Below, one piece after another: positions 35,629 through 44,460 of a DNA stretch of 64,000 nt. The notes beneath the pieces are model-generated. The model worked only from the letters and a program-made list of their open reading frames with translations, had not been told where the DNA came from and searched no databases. The position numbers and the translations under genes are program-made. The stretch lies in the NCBI RefSeq assembly GCF_000685095.1, contig NZ_BAYE01000008.1, positions 62,001 through 126,000 on the forward strand, written 5' to 3'. How positions within the stretch are numbered: position 1 is the first letter of the stretch; every line of letters starts with the position of its first letter. Origin of the DNA: Paraburkholderia caledonica NBRC 102488 (GTDB taxonomy: Bacteria > Pseudomonadota > Gammaproteobacteria > Burkholderiales > Burkholderiaceae).

Positions 35629-37251
35629 TCAAACTGCCACGGCTAACCGGTGCGAGTGTTTCGGTACCGGTCGCCCCACGCCACTCTCATGCGAATCGTC
35701 TTGCACCTGGAAAGTACGAATTGACGCTTCCAGCAATCTCGCCTGCTCGGTCAATGTCTGCGCCACCGCCGCGGCCTCTTCGACGAGCGCGGCGTTCTGT
35801 TGCGTGACGCTGTCCATCTGCGTGACGGCGTCGCCGACCTGATCGATGCCCGCGCTTTGCTCAGCGGCAGCCGCGGCGATGTCGCGCATGACGCCCGACA
35901 ACTTCGCAATCGCGTCGCTCGCCGCCTGAATCGTCGTACCGGTTTTGTCGACGAGTTCAACGCCGGTTTCGACGCGACCCACGGCGCGGCTGATCAGCGT
36001 GCGGATTTCCTTCGCCGCGGAAGCGCTGCGCTGAGCAAGCGTGCGCACTTCGCCGGCCACCACGGCGAAGCCGCGCCCTTCGTCTCCCGCACGGGCCGCC
36101 TCTACCGCCGCGTTCAGCGCAAGAATGTTGGTCTGAAACGCAATGCCTTCGATCACTGCAATGATCTCGACCATCTTGTGCGATTCGGTCGATATCTCCT
36201 GCATGGTCGAAACGGCCTCGGCCGCCATTTGTCCGCCCTGCGTGACGATCTGCTCGGCGCTTGCCGTCAACTGACTCGCCGTCTGCGCGCTCTCCGATGT
36301 TTGCCGGACCATCGCAGTCATCTGCTCCATGCTGGCCGCCGTCTCTTCGAGCGACGCGGCCTGGCTCTCGGTACGCGCGGACAGATCCGTGTTGCCTTCC
36401 GCGATCTCCCGCGCGCCGGTCGCGACCTTCTCGGCCGCGCCGCCGATCTGCACGATGGTCTTTGCAAGGGCGTCGCGCATCTGCCGCATGGTATGCAGAA
36501 GACTCGATTCATCGCCTTCACGAGCCTCGACCGGAATAACGAGGTTGCCCTTGGTGATCTCGCCGGCGACCTGCGCGACGTATGCCGGGTCGCCGCCAAT
36601 CGTGCGTTGGATGCTGCGATTGGTGAACGCGACGAGCGCGGACAGTAACAGCGCGACCGCGCCTACCACGCTGCCGAGCACGTAAAGCGAATCTTTGAAC
36701 GCGGCGTCGATATCGTCGACGTAAGCCCCCGTCGCGATGATCCAGTCCCACGGTGCATAACGCACGACGTAGCCGATCTTGCCGACTGCGTCGGACGGTG
36801 GACTGCCCGGATGCGGGAACACATAGTCGACGAAGCCGCCCTCCGGCGCCTGCGCCGTCGCGGCAAACGTCACGTAATGGTGGCGGCCGTCTGCGTCCGC
36901 AGTGCCCGCGAGATCCTTGCCGTCCAAGGCGGGTTTCATCGCATGCATGACCATGCGCGGCGTGGAGTCGAGCACGAGGAAGTAGCCGTCCTCGCCGTAG
37001 CGCACGCCGCGCAGCCGTTCGAGTGCCTGCTTGCGCGCATCGGCCTCGCTTAGCGCGCCGCTCTGCGCAAGCGCCGCGTATTCCTTCACGATGCTGAGTC
37101 CAACGTGCGCGACATTCACGAGGTCGTGCTTGCGCTCTTCAACGCGCGTCTGACGCGACAACCACGCCGCCGACACCGACACGGCGAGGAGCGCCAGCAG
37201 GCTGACGACAAGCGGCACCCAGAGCTTCTGCCTGAAATTCAATCGATCCAT
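35629..37251 (-). CDS. methyl-accepting chemotaxis protein with single-Cache domain
   Basis: A 540-residue chemoreceptor. TM1 is near residues 10-28; the periplasmic part has the sCache_2 features ALERLRGVRYGEDGYFLVLD and WDWIIATGAYVDDIDAAF, which usually bind small carboxylates. TM2 follows, then HAMP and the signalling hairpin tip EGIAFQTNILALNAAVEAAR with GDEGRGFAVVAGEVRTLAQR. It lacks the C-terminal CheR tether of the other chemoreceptor at 28.8 kb. A GCCGATAA sequence on the minus strand at 37352-37359 resembles a flagellar sigma-28 -10 box, without a clear -35. Confidence 0.94.
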   Translation of the reverse strand: MDRLNFRQKLWVPLVVSLLALLAVSVSAAWLSRQTRVEERKHDLVNVAHVGLSIVKEYAALAQSGALSEADARKQALERLRGVRYGEDGYFLVLDSTPRMVMHAMKPALDGKDLAGTADADGRHHYVTFAATAQAPEGGFVDYVFPHPGSPPSDAVGKIGYVVRYAPWDWIIATGAYVDDIDAAFKDSLYVLGSVVGAVALLLSALVAFTNRSIQRTIGGDPAYVAQVAGEITKGNLVIPVEAREGDESSLLHTMRQMRDALAKTIVQIGGAAEKVATGAREIAEGNTDLSARTESQAASLEETAASMEQMTAMVRQTSESAQTASQLTASAEQIVTQGGQMAAEAVSTMQEISTESHKMVEIIAVIEGIAFQTNILALNAAVEAARAGDEGRGFAVVAGEVRTLAQRSASAAKEIRTLISRAVGRVETGVELVDKTGTTIQAASDAIAKLSGVMRDIAAAAAEQSAGIDQVGDAVTQMDSVTQQNAALVEEAAAVAQTLTEQARLLEASIRTFQVQDDSHESGVGRPVPKHSHRLAVAV

Positions 37252-37592
37252 GCTCGCTCCTGTCTCGTCCGGTTGAAGGAGGCCGAGGGACCGCTGCGCG
37301 CACGCTAATCGTTCAGGCGGCGCGGCAGCATCGCACGACCACTCGGCTTATTTATCGGCAGCGATGCGGGCCGCATGTGTAGAGACAAACCCTCTCCAGG
37401 CCGGATTGCATCTGAAATGCGCGGATTGCTCGCGATCTTGAACCGCAGCGATTGGCATTTGCGCAGAGGAATAGTTTTAGCTAGGGGCAAACCCGTATAA
37501 TGACGAGAAGTGGTCAGACAACTTTAGTACGTCGGTTGTCCAGACCTCGCGCCCTTAGTGCTTCACCCTAATCGCCCTTTCAGTCCAGATCC
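37252..37592. promoter_or_regulatory. divergent promoter region with TATAAT and GntR-like operator motifs
   Basis: About 341 bases. TATAAT is at 37496-37501 on the plus strand. Downstream of it are TGGTCAGACAAC (37511-37522) and GGTTGTCCAGACC (37534-37546), together an imperfect inverted repeat. The motif TGTCCAGAC recurs upstream of the GntR gene at 43395. Confidence 0.45.
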
Positions 37593-39155
37593 GTGACTTC
37601 CACTGCCGCTGCTACCGCGCTGCCTTTCCGGAACGCCCTCTTCGCGATGCTCGGCATCGGTCTCGTCAACATGCTCGTGGCACTCGACCAAACGGTTGTC
37701 AGTACCGCGCTGCCGTCGATCGTCGCGGAACTGCACGGCTTCGAGTATTACGCGTGGATCGCCAGTGCGTATCTGCTGGCGTCGGTCGTAACCGTGCCGG
37801 TGTTCGGACGCCTTGGCGACTACTTCGGTCGCAAGCGCTTCGTGATTGCGGCTGTGATCACGTTCACGGTAGCTTCGGTCCTATGCGGCGTCGCGAACGA
37901 CATGCTGTTTCTCGTAATCGCGCGCGGGCTGCAAGGCGTGGGGGGCGGCATGATGGTCGGCACCGCGTTCGCGTCGATACCGGACCTGTTCCCCGACCCG
38001 CGCGCCCGCGTGCGCTGGCAAGTCGTGATGGCCGCGGCTTACGGCATTGGTACGGCGGCGGGTCCCTCGCTCGGAGGATGGATGAGCGAGCACCTCGGCT
38101 GGCGCTCCACGTTCCTGATAAACCTGCCGGTCGGTGCGGCGGCGCTCTACTTCATCTGGGTGCATCTGCCGAGTTTTCAGCGGCCGCACGACGGCGAGGT
38201 CAAAATCGACTGGGTCGGTGCGGGGCTCGTGGCCGCCGTGCTCGGCGGTCTGCAGGCTTTCATCGAAGCGGTGCCGAAAGACGGCTTGACGGCCGCCAAC
38301 ATCACGCTTGCCGTGTGTGTGATCGTCGGCGCCATTGCGTTGTTCGTGTGCGAGAAGCGCGCCACGCATCCGATCATTCCGCTCGATCTGTTCAAAGACT
38401 CGCAGCTCGTCACGCTGTTCACGCTCGGCATGCTGTCCGGCTTCGTGATGTTCTCGCTGATTTTCTTCGCGCCGCTGCTGCTGCAAGGCGGCTTCGGCCT
38501 TTCCCCGCAACAGGCCGGCCTGCTCGCCACGCCCATTGCCGCATGCATCGCACTCGGCAGCCTGCTGAATACGCGCATCGTGATTCACATGAAGAAGCCG
38601 ACGCGCATCCTCTCGATCGGCTTTGCATTGCTGCTGTTTGCGTCGATCGGCCTTGCATTTGCGAATCCGGAAACACCGCACCTGTGGATCGAACTGCCGA
38701 TGGCCGCGGTCGGTATCGGCCTCGGCTTCATTCTCAACAATCTGAACGTGTTCGGACAGGAAATTGCGGGGCGCGAGCGCTTCGGCATCACGACCGCACT
38801 GCTGCAATCGACGCGCATGGTGGGCGGCATGCTGGGCACGAGCATCGTAGCGACCGTCGTGCAGCACCACTATCGCGACGTCGTCACGCGAACGATGAGC
38901 GTGCTCGGTGAGCCCACAGCGTCGCAATGGCGGCCGCGCTTCGTCGATCTGCGCATTCTGATCGACGAAGCATCGCGCCTGAAGCTGATCGCGGACATGA
39001 AGCCATCGGGACTCAACACACTCGCATTGATCGACACCGCGCGCGATGCGCTGGTGCAGTCCATTCACATCGGTGTGTGGTTGACCGCGGTGGCGGCGCT
39101 CGCCGCTGCTTTGCTCGTGCAGCGGATTTCGCACGTGGTGTTCCGCCGCGGCTAG
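37593..39155 (+). CDS. MFS drug exporter, DHA2 (EmrB/QacA) family
   Basis: A 520-residue, 14-helix exporter. Helix 1 has MLVALDQTVVSTALPSIV, motif A is GRLGDYFGRKRF, and motif C-type AAYGIGTAAGPSLGGW lies in helix 5. These mark the DHA2 group of drug:H+ antiporters. The start is GTG at 37593; no clear ribosome-binding site. It has no EmrA-like membrane-fusion partner nearby. The promoter carries inverted motifs that may bind a GntR-family regulator. Confidence 0.88.
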   Translation: MTSTAAATALPFRNALFAMLGIGLVNMLVALDQTVVSTALPSIVAELHGFEYYAWIASAYLLASVVTVPVFGRLGDYFGRKRFVIAAVITFTVASVLCGVANDMLFLVIARGLQGVGGGMMVGTAFASIPDLFPDPRARVRWQVVMAAAYGIGTAAGPSLGGWMSEHLGWRSTFLINLPVGAAALYFIWVHLPSFQRPHDGEVKIDWVGAGLVAAVLGGLQAFIEAVPKDGLTAANITLAVCVIVGAIALFVCEKRATHPIIPLDLFKDSQLVTLFTLGMLSGFVMFSLIFFAPLLLQGGFGLSPQQAGLLATPIAACIALGSLLNTRIVIHMKKPTRILSIGFALLLFASIGLAFANPETPHLWIELPMAAVGIGLGFILNNLNVFGQEIAGRERFGITTALLQSTRMVGGMLGTSIVATVVQHHYRDVVTRTMSVLGEPTASQWRPRFVDLRILIDEASRLKLIADMKPSGLNTLALIDTARDALVQSIHIGVWLTAVAALAAALLVQRISHVVFRRG

Positions 39156-39189
39156 GCACCAGGCCCGCGGCAAAACGGGTGCAGCGCGC

Positions 39190-40107
39190 TTATTGCGGGC
39201 CGAGTTTCGCGATCAGAGCAGCGAGTTGCCCGCACTCTTCTTCAGTCAGATCGGTCAGCGGCGCACGTACCGGACCGGCGTCGCGACCAACCAGTTTCGC
39301 GCCCGCCTTCACGATGCTCACGGCGTAACCTGCGCGACGATTGCGAATCGCCAGATACGGCAGGAAAAACTCGTCGATGAGCCGTGACGTGGTCGGATGA
39401 TCGTCTGCGGCAATCGCACGATAGAACTCCATCGCGGTCTTCGGAATAAAGTTGAATACCGCCGACGAATACACAGGCACACCCAGCGCCTTGTACGCCG
39501 CCGCATAAACTTCTGCGGTCGGCAGGCCGCCGAGATACGAGAAACGGTCGCCGAGGCGCCGGCGAATGGTCACCATTGCCTCGATTTCGCCGACGCCGTC
39601 TTTGAAGCCGATCAGATTCGGGCAGCGATCCGCGAGCCGTTCCAGCATATCGGCATTGAGCTTTGAATTCGCGCGGTTATACACAATGACGCCGATGTTC
39701 TTCACCGCGTTGCACACCTGTTCGACGTGCGCGGCAATCCCTTCCTGCGAAGCCTCGGTCAGATAGTGCGGCATTAGCAGGACGCCGCTTGCGCCAAGGC
39801 GCTCTGCTTCCCGCGCATATTCGATTGCGACGCGCGTCGGACCGCCCGCGCCCGCCAGAATCGGTACCTTGCCCTTGCACGTTTCAGTCGCTGTGCGAAT
39901 CACGTTCGTATAGTCGCTTTTGGTCAGCGAGAAAAATTCGCCTGTGCCGCCTGCGGCAAACAGTGCGGTCGCGCCATACGGTGCGAGCCATTCGAGCCGT
40001 TGCGCGTAAGTGTCGGCGCGGAAGTCGCCTTGCGCGTCGAAGTCGGTCACGGGAAACGACAACAGACCTTCGGATACGATCGCTTTGAGTTCTTGCGGTG
40101 AAGTCAT
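39190..40107 (-). CDS. kdgD: 5-dehydro-4-deoxyglucarate dehydratase
   Basis: A 305-residue DHDPS-family (beta/alpha)8 enzyme. The Schiff-base lysine K169 lies in PNLIGFKDGVGE, Y143 in VIVYNRANSKL, and AAGGTGEFFSLT is the substrate carboxylate loop. The full set, with FSYLGGLPTAEVYA, is characteristic of KdgD, which decarboxylates and dehydrates 5-keto-4-deoxy-glucarate to 2-oxoglutarate semialdehyde. It is the last gene of the glucarate operon, 61 bases after gudD. ATG at 40107 was chosen over the longer frame, which shows no family similarity. Confidence 0.95.
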   Translation of the reverse strand: MTSPQELKAIVSEGLLSFPVTDFDAQGDFRADTYAQRLEWLAPYGATALFAAGGTGEFFSLTKSDYTNVIRTATETCKGKVPILAGAGGPTRVAIEYAREAERLGASGVLLMPHYLTEASQEGIAAHVEQVCNAVKNIGVIVYNRANSKLNADMLERLADRCPNLIGFKDGVGEIEAMVTIRRRLGDRFSYLGGLPTAEVYAAAYKALGVPVYSSAVFNFIPKTAMEFYRAIAADDHPTTSRLIDEFFLPYLAIRNRRAGYAVSIVKAGAKLVGRDAGPVRAPLTDLTEEECGQLAALIAKLGPQ

Positions 40108-40168
40108 TTGTATATGCGTGAATATCGTCAAATGTGAATGAGCGGGCGATAAGCTGCGTCGCAAGCAA

Positions 40169-41518
40169 TCAACGCACGAGGCACGGGCGCTTGTTGTCGA
40201 ACTTCCAGTTGGGAATCAGGTACTGCATCGCGACACCGTCGTCGCGCGCGCCGAGGCCGTGCTGCTGGTAGAGCGCGTGCGCCTTCTCGATCTCGTCCAT
40301 ATCCAGTTCGACGCCGAGTCCCGGCTTTTGCGGCACCTTCACCTTGCCGCCGACGATCTGCAACGGTTCGCGCGTCAAACGCTGGCCGTCCTGCCAGATC
40401 CAATGCGTGTCGATCGCCGTGATCTTGCCGGGCGCGGCCGCTGCCACATGCGTGAACATCGCGAGCGAGATGTCGAAGTGATTGTTCGAATGCGAGCCCC
40501 ACGTGAGGCCCCAGTCATTGCACATCTGCGCGACGCGCACCGAACCTTGCATGGTCCAGAAGTGCGGATCGGCGAGCGGAATATCCACGGACTGCAACTG
40601 GATCGCGTGGCCCATCTGGCGCCAGTCAGTCGCGATCATGTTGGTCGCCGTTGGCAAACCGGTCGCGCGGCGGAACTCCGCCATCACTTCGCGGCCTGAG
40701 TAGCCGTTCTCGGCGCCGCACGGGTCTTCCGCATACGCGAGCACGTCGTGCTTGTCGCGACAGAGGCGGACCGCTTCCGCAAGCGACCATGCGCCGTTCG
40801 GATCGAGCGTCACGCGCGCATTCGGGAAGCGTTCGGCAAGCGCGGTCACCGCTTCGATTTCAGCGTCGCCGGGCAGCACGCCGCCCTTCAGCTTGAAGTC
40901 GTTGAATCCATAGCGGGCTTGCGCGGCTTCGGCGAGACGAACCACGGCTTCGGGCGTCAACGCTTCTTCGGTGCGCACGCGGTCCCAGTCGTCGCGTCCA
41001 TCGGCGCCGCTTGCATAGGGCAGGTCGGTCTTGTTGCGATCGCCGATGTAAAAGAGGTAGCCCAGCATTTCCACTGCATCGCGTTGCTGACCTTCGCCAA
41101 GCAGCGCAGCAACGGGCACGCCGAGATGCTGTCCGAGCAAATCCAGCAACGCAGCTTCGAGCGCGGTTACGGCGTGAATCGTGGTGCGCAGATCGAATGT
41201 CTGCAGGCCGCGGCCGCCGGCATCGCGGTCGGCGAACTGCGTGCGCACCTTGTTCAGGATAGCTTGCAGATTGCCGATCGATTGACCGACAACGAACGGA
41301 CGCGCGTCGTCGATCGTCTTGCGAATATTCTCGCCGCCCGGCACTTCGCCCACACCGACATGACCGGCGCTGTCGCGCAGAATCACAATGTTGCGCGTGA
41401 AGTACGGACCATGCGCGCCGCTCAGGTTCAGCAACATGCTGTCGCGGCCGGCAACCGGCACGACGCGCAGTTCAGTAACGGTAGGCGTATCGTTAGAAAT
41501 GGATGGCTTCGTGGACAT
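40169..41518 (-). CDS. gudD: glucarate dehydratase
   Basis: A 449-residue enolase-superfamily enzyme converting D-glucarate to 5-keto-4-deoxy-glucarate. Visible motifs: FKLKGG with the catalytic Lys, TLDPNGAW and EDPCGAENG with metal-binding acidic residues, TNMIATDW, and SHSNNHFD with the catalytic His. Length equals the E. coli GudD (~446). The transporter gene gudP is upstream and kdgD downstream on the same strand. Start MSTKPSI at 41518 is preferred over the longer frame. Confidence 0.96.
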   Translation of the reverse strand: MSTKPSISNDTPTVTELRVVPVAGRDSMLLNLSGAHGPYFTRNIVILRDSAGHVGVGEVPGGENIRKTIDDARPFVVGQSIGNLQAILNKVRTQFADRDAGGRGLQTFDLRTTIHAVTALEAALLDLLGQHLGVPVAALLGEGQQRDAVEMLGYLFYIGDRNKTDLPYASGADGRDDWDRVRTEEALTPEAVVRLAEAAQARYGFNDFKLKGGVLPGDAEIEAVTALAERFPNARVTLDPNGAWSLAEAVRLCRDKHDVLAYAEDPCGAENGYSGREVMAEFRRATGLPTATNMIATDWRQMGHAIQLQSVDIPLADPHFWTMQGSVRVAQMCNDWGLTWGSHSNNHFDISLAMFTHVAAAAPGKITAIDTHWIWQDGQRLTREPLQIVGGKVKVPQKPGLGVELDMDEIEKAHALYQQHGLGARDDGVAMQYLIPNWKFDNKRPCLVR

Positions 41519-41649
41519 ATGAACTAGACCGATTGAGATAGTGAGCCGGACGGTGGCGAGCAACGCGATATGCAAATACGCTCACCACCCGTACCGGACG
41601 AAAACTGTTTGCGCGCATGGCTCATGAGAGGCAGCCAGAGAAACAACGG

Positions 41650-43041
41650 TCAGTGTGCGCTGCCTTGCAGCGGATCGCGCAACAGGTTGCCGTCGCCGCG
41701 CCGATTACGCGTGAGGAAAGCCGCTGCGGCCGCAATCAGCGAAGCCACGCCAAGACCGTAAAGTCCGCCGGTGATCGAACCGGTATGTTGCTGCAAATAC
41801 CCGAACGTGGCGGGCGCGAAGAAACCGCCCAGATTACCGATGGAATTGATCAGCGCGATCACCGCCGCGGCGACGCGTGCATCGAGATAACCCTGCGGAA
41901 TCGGCCAGAACAGCGAGGCCGCCGCCTTGAAACCGATCGCCGAAAAGCAGATCGCGACGAACGACAGAAGCGGGTTACCCGAGGTCGACGCAAAGAGGCC
42001 ACACGCCGCAATCACGAGCGCGACAGCGAGCCACGCCTGCTGAAAACGCCACTTAGCCGAAAGCAATGCAAAGCAGTACATCGCGACCATTGCGATGAGC
42101 CACGGAATCGCGTTGAGCATGCCGACTTCGAAATCCGACAGGCCGCCGATCTTGCGGATGATGGTCGGCAGCCAGAATGTAGCCGCGTAGATCGTCAACT
42201 GGATTGCAAAGTAGAGCAGGCAGAACAGCACGATCTGCGGATCCTTCAACAGCTTCACTGCCGGCAGATGCGCGCCGCCGTGCGCCACGCGCTCCGCCTG
42301 TTCAGCGGCGATCGTGCTTTCGAGAACGCCTTGTTCTTCGGCTGTGAGCCAGGAAGCATCGCGAATGCGCGATTTGAGGAACATCCAGCTGACCGCGCAC
42401 AGCACGATAGAAAAGCCGCCTTCTATCAGGAACATCCATTGCCAGCCGTGCAGGCCGAGTCCGCGAATGGACAGCAGGCTCCCCGTGATCGGTCCCGACA
42501 CCACCGAAGCGATGGCAGAGCCCGAGAGAAAAATCGCCACAGCCTTGCCGCGTTCTTTTTGCGGCAGCCACTGCGTGAAATAGAACACCACGCCCGGAAA
42601 GAAACCCGCCTCCGCGACGCCGAGCAGGAATCGCAACACGTAAAACGACGTTTCGTTCGACACGAACGCCATGGCCGCGGCAACGACGCCCCACGTGCCC
42701 ATGATCCGCGTCAGCCACGCGCGCGCGCCGTACTTCTGCATCAATACGTTCGACGGCACTTCGAACAGCGCGTAGCCGATGAAGAACAGCCCGCTCCCCA
42801 GTCCATACGCCGCCGCGCCGATGCCCAGGTCGGTTTTCATGTGGGTGTTGACGAAGCCGATGTTCACGCGGTCGATGTAGTTCGCGATGAACATGATCAG
42901 GAAAAGCGGCAACACGTGCCGCTTCACCTTCAAGACGGCGGACCCCAGTGGATCGAGTGCGGCGGTGAGAGCAGAGGTCAAGAGAGTCTCCAGTGGCGAC
43001 CGACTAGCGGCCTTGATCTGGGCGTCATGTGCGGCTGGCAT
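41650..43041 (-). CDS. MFS transporter, glucarate/galactarate type (GudP-like)
   Basis: A 463-residue symporter of the anion:cation (ACS) group. Helix 1 has FLIMFIANYIDRVNIGFV, followed by LFFIGYALFEVPSNVLMQKYG and the helix-5 GVAEAGFFPGVVFYFTQW, as in sugar-acid and tartrate carriers. It starts the gud operon and probably imports glucarate or a related aldarate. A FadR-type regulator is divergent from it, with paired operator-like sites between them. Confidence 0.87.
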   Translation of the reverse strand: MPAAHDAQIKAASRSPLETLLTSALTAALDPLGSAVLKVKRHVLPLFLIMFIANYIDRVNIGFVNTHMKTDLGIGAAAYGLGSGLFFIGYALFEVPSNVLMQKYGARAWLTRIMGTWGVVAAAMAFVSNETSFYVLRFLLGVAEAGFFPGVVFYFTQWLPQKERGKAVAIFLSGSAIASVVSGPITGSLLSIRGLGLHGWQWMFLIEGGFSIVLCAVSWMFLKSRIRDASWLTAEEQGVLESTIAAEQAERVAHGGAHLPAVKLLKDPQIVLFCLLYFAIQLTIYAATFWLPTIIRKIGGLSDFEVGMLNAIPWLIAMVAMYCFALLSAKWRFQQAWLAVALVIAACGLFASTSGNPLLSFVAICFSAIGFKAAASLFWPIPQGYLDARVAAAVIALINSIGNLGGFFAPATFGYLQQHTGSITGGLYGLGVASLIAAAAAFLTRNRRGDGNLLRDPLQGSAH

Positions 43042-43394
43042 AGTCAGCAGTCGAACGGCGATGCACAGATATGTTGTCTGATGACAGTCTACTGCCGATC
43101 TGCAGCGGTTTCCAATGTGGTGTTTACCCTTTATTTTCGGCTACAACTAACTTACATGGACGAAAGTCAAGGCGCACCGGCAGCGCTTCATGCCCGCAAA
43201 GCCGTTAAAATAAGACGTCCGATGACATGAAAGACTGCGGCGAGAATCGGCTGCGCTGACCAACGCCTCTTCATCATCGTCGAGCCATGAATTTTTACGA
43301 CAGACGCTATGATGGCTAATGTCCAGACGTCACCAGACGTCCCGCGCGCCCTCAACCCGCGCGTTTCCAGCCGATTAGTCAACAAGCCACAGCA
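43042..43394. promoter_or_regulatory. divergent promoter region of the gud operon with repeated operator motifs
   Basis: About 353 bases. TGTCTGATGACA (43075-43086) and CGTCCGATGACA (43215-43226) share GTC(T/C)GATGACA; the first has TGTC/GACA arms. Nearer the regulator, TGTCCAGACGTC and CCAGACGTCC form a direct repeat (43320-43342). Confidence 0.45.
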
Positions 43395-44105
43395 ATGAGC
43401 AGCCTAACTGAGAAAGTGGTGGCCACCCTTTCCGATGAAATCCGCCGCGGCGTCCTGAGACCAGGAGACCGCATACCCACTGAAGTCGCGATGATGAAGC
43501 AGCTTTCTGTCAGCCGCTCGGTCGTGCGCGAAGCCATCTCGCGGCTGCAGGCGGCCAGGGTGGTAGAAACGCGTCATGGCATCGGCACGTTCGTGCTCGC
43601 GCCGGCCGCTGAAAAAAGCATGCAACTGCCCGCCGCCGACCTGTCGAGCATGCTCGACGTGATGGCGATCATCGAATTCCGTATCGATGTGGAAGCGGCG
43701 TCGGCAGCGCTCGCCGCTGCGCGGCGCACGGAGCAGAGCCTGAGACAGATGCGCGCGGCGCTCGCACGCTTCGAGTCCGAACTCGAACGCGGCAGCACCG
43801 ACACGCTCGCGCACGACGTCGAGTTTCACTTGCAGATCGCGCGCGCAAGCGGCAACCGCTATTTTTTCGACGTGCTGAGCCAGTTGGGGAGCGCGGTCAG
43901 TCCGCGCACGCGCCTCGGCTCAGCGGAAATTGCAGAACTCGATCAGATCGAGACCTTGCGCCACGTGCTCAACGAGCACCAACTCATCTACCTTGCGATT
44001 GAGCGCCAGGACCCCGACGACGCCCGCGCCGCGATGCGCATGCATCTGAGCAACAGCCGCGAGAGGCTGCGACGCGCGCATGAGTCGAGTGCGCGAAGCG
44101 AGTAG
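43395..44105 (+). CDS. GntR-family regulator (FadR/FCD type), likely regulator of the gud operon
   Basis: A 236-residue FadR-subfamily regulator. The winged helix is at residues 1-75 (LRPGDRIPTEVAMMKQLSVS, then RSVVREAISRLQAARVVETR). The C-terminal FCD has EFRIDVEAASAALAA, HLQIARASGNRYF and HQLIYLAIERQDPDDARAAM. Because it is divergent from gudP and near gudD/kdgD, it is probably a repressor responding to glucarate or its dehydration product; that is inference. It converges on a small AtuA-type gene with 36 bases between stops. Confidence 0.87.
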   Translation: MSSLTEKVVATLSDEIRRGVLRPGDRIPTEVAMMKQLSVSRSVVREAISRLQAARVVETRHGIGTFVLAPAAEKSMQLPAADLSSMLDVMAIIEFRIDVEAASAALAAARRTEQSLRQMRAALARFESELERGSTDTLAHDVEFHLQIARASGNRYFFDVLSQLGSAVSPRTRLGSAEIAELDQIETLRHVLNEHQLIYLAIERQDPDDARAAMRMHLSNSRERLRRAHESSARSE

Positions 44106-44141
44106 CACAGCTCGAACGGCGGTGCATTGCCGCCGGCGAAT

Positions 44142-44459
44142 TCATAGCGACGGCGGCGCTTCGACTTCAAGGCTCATCAACGCGGAACTGAGCGACTTGC
44201 CGTGCGCGTCGAGCGCGAGCGAGCGCGTCACGCCTCCGCCCAGCGCCTCGCCGAGCACGAAGTTGAGCGCCGCAATGGCCGGCAGTTCATAGCGCGCGAC
44301 ATTGCCGCGCACGACATCCGCGAGATGCGCCTTCACGCGCTGCGGTGTCAATACGGCCAGCAAATGCTCGTAGTGCCGTACGTCGTAACAGATCACCGAG
44401 ATATTCAGCGTATTGCCCTTGTCGCCGGTTCGCGAATGGGCCAGCTCACGTAGTTTCAT
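44142..44459 (-). CDS. AtuA C-terminal-like small subunit
   Basis: A 105-residue protein with MKLRELAHSRTGDKGNTLNI and ISVICYDVRHYEHLLAVLT. These match the C-terminal ferredoxin-fold domain of AtuA-family proteins, here encoded separately. It follows the large AtuA domain with one base between stop and start (TGA-G-ATG), so the two are made together and probably bind. No catalytic role is known for the family; it occurs in acyclic-terpene and acyl-CoA catabolism. Confidence 0.8.
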   Translation of the reverse strand: MKLRELAHSRTGDKGNTLNISVICYDVRHYEHLLAVLTPQRVKAHLADVVRGNVARYELPAIAALNFVLGEALGGGVTRSLALDAHGKSLSSALMSLEVEAPPSL

Positions 44460-44460
44460 C

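Noticed and set aside
37352..37359. GCCGATAA as a flagellar sigma-28 promoter for the Cache chemoreceptor
   Set aside because: The -10-like octamer is present but no TAAA-type -35 lies at the right distance, so it was not called as a feature.
41617..43230. Long open frame on the plus strand opposite the glucarate transporter
   Set aside because: Composition is Arg/His-rich with no domain, no ribosome-binding site, and it mirrors a convincing transporter gene; a GC-rich antisense shadow.
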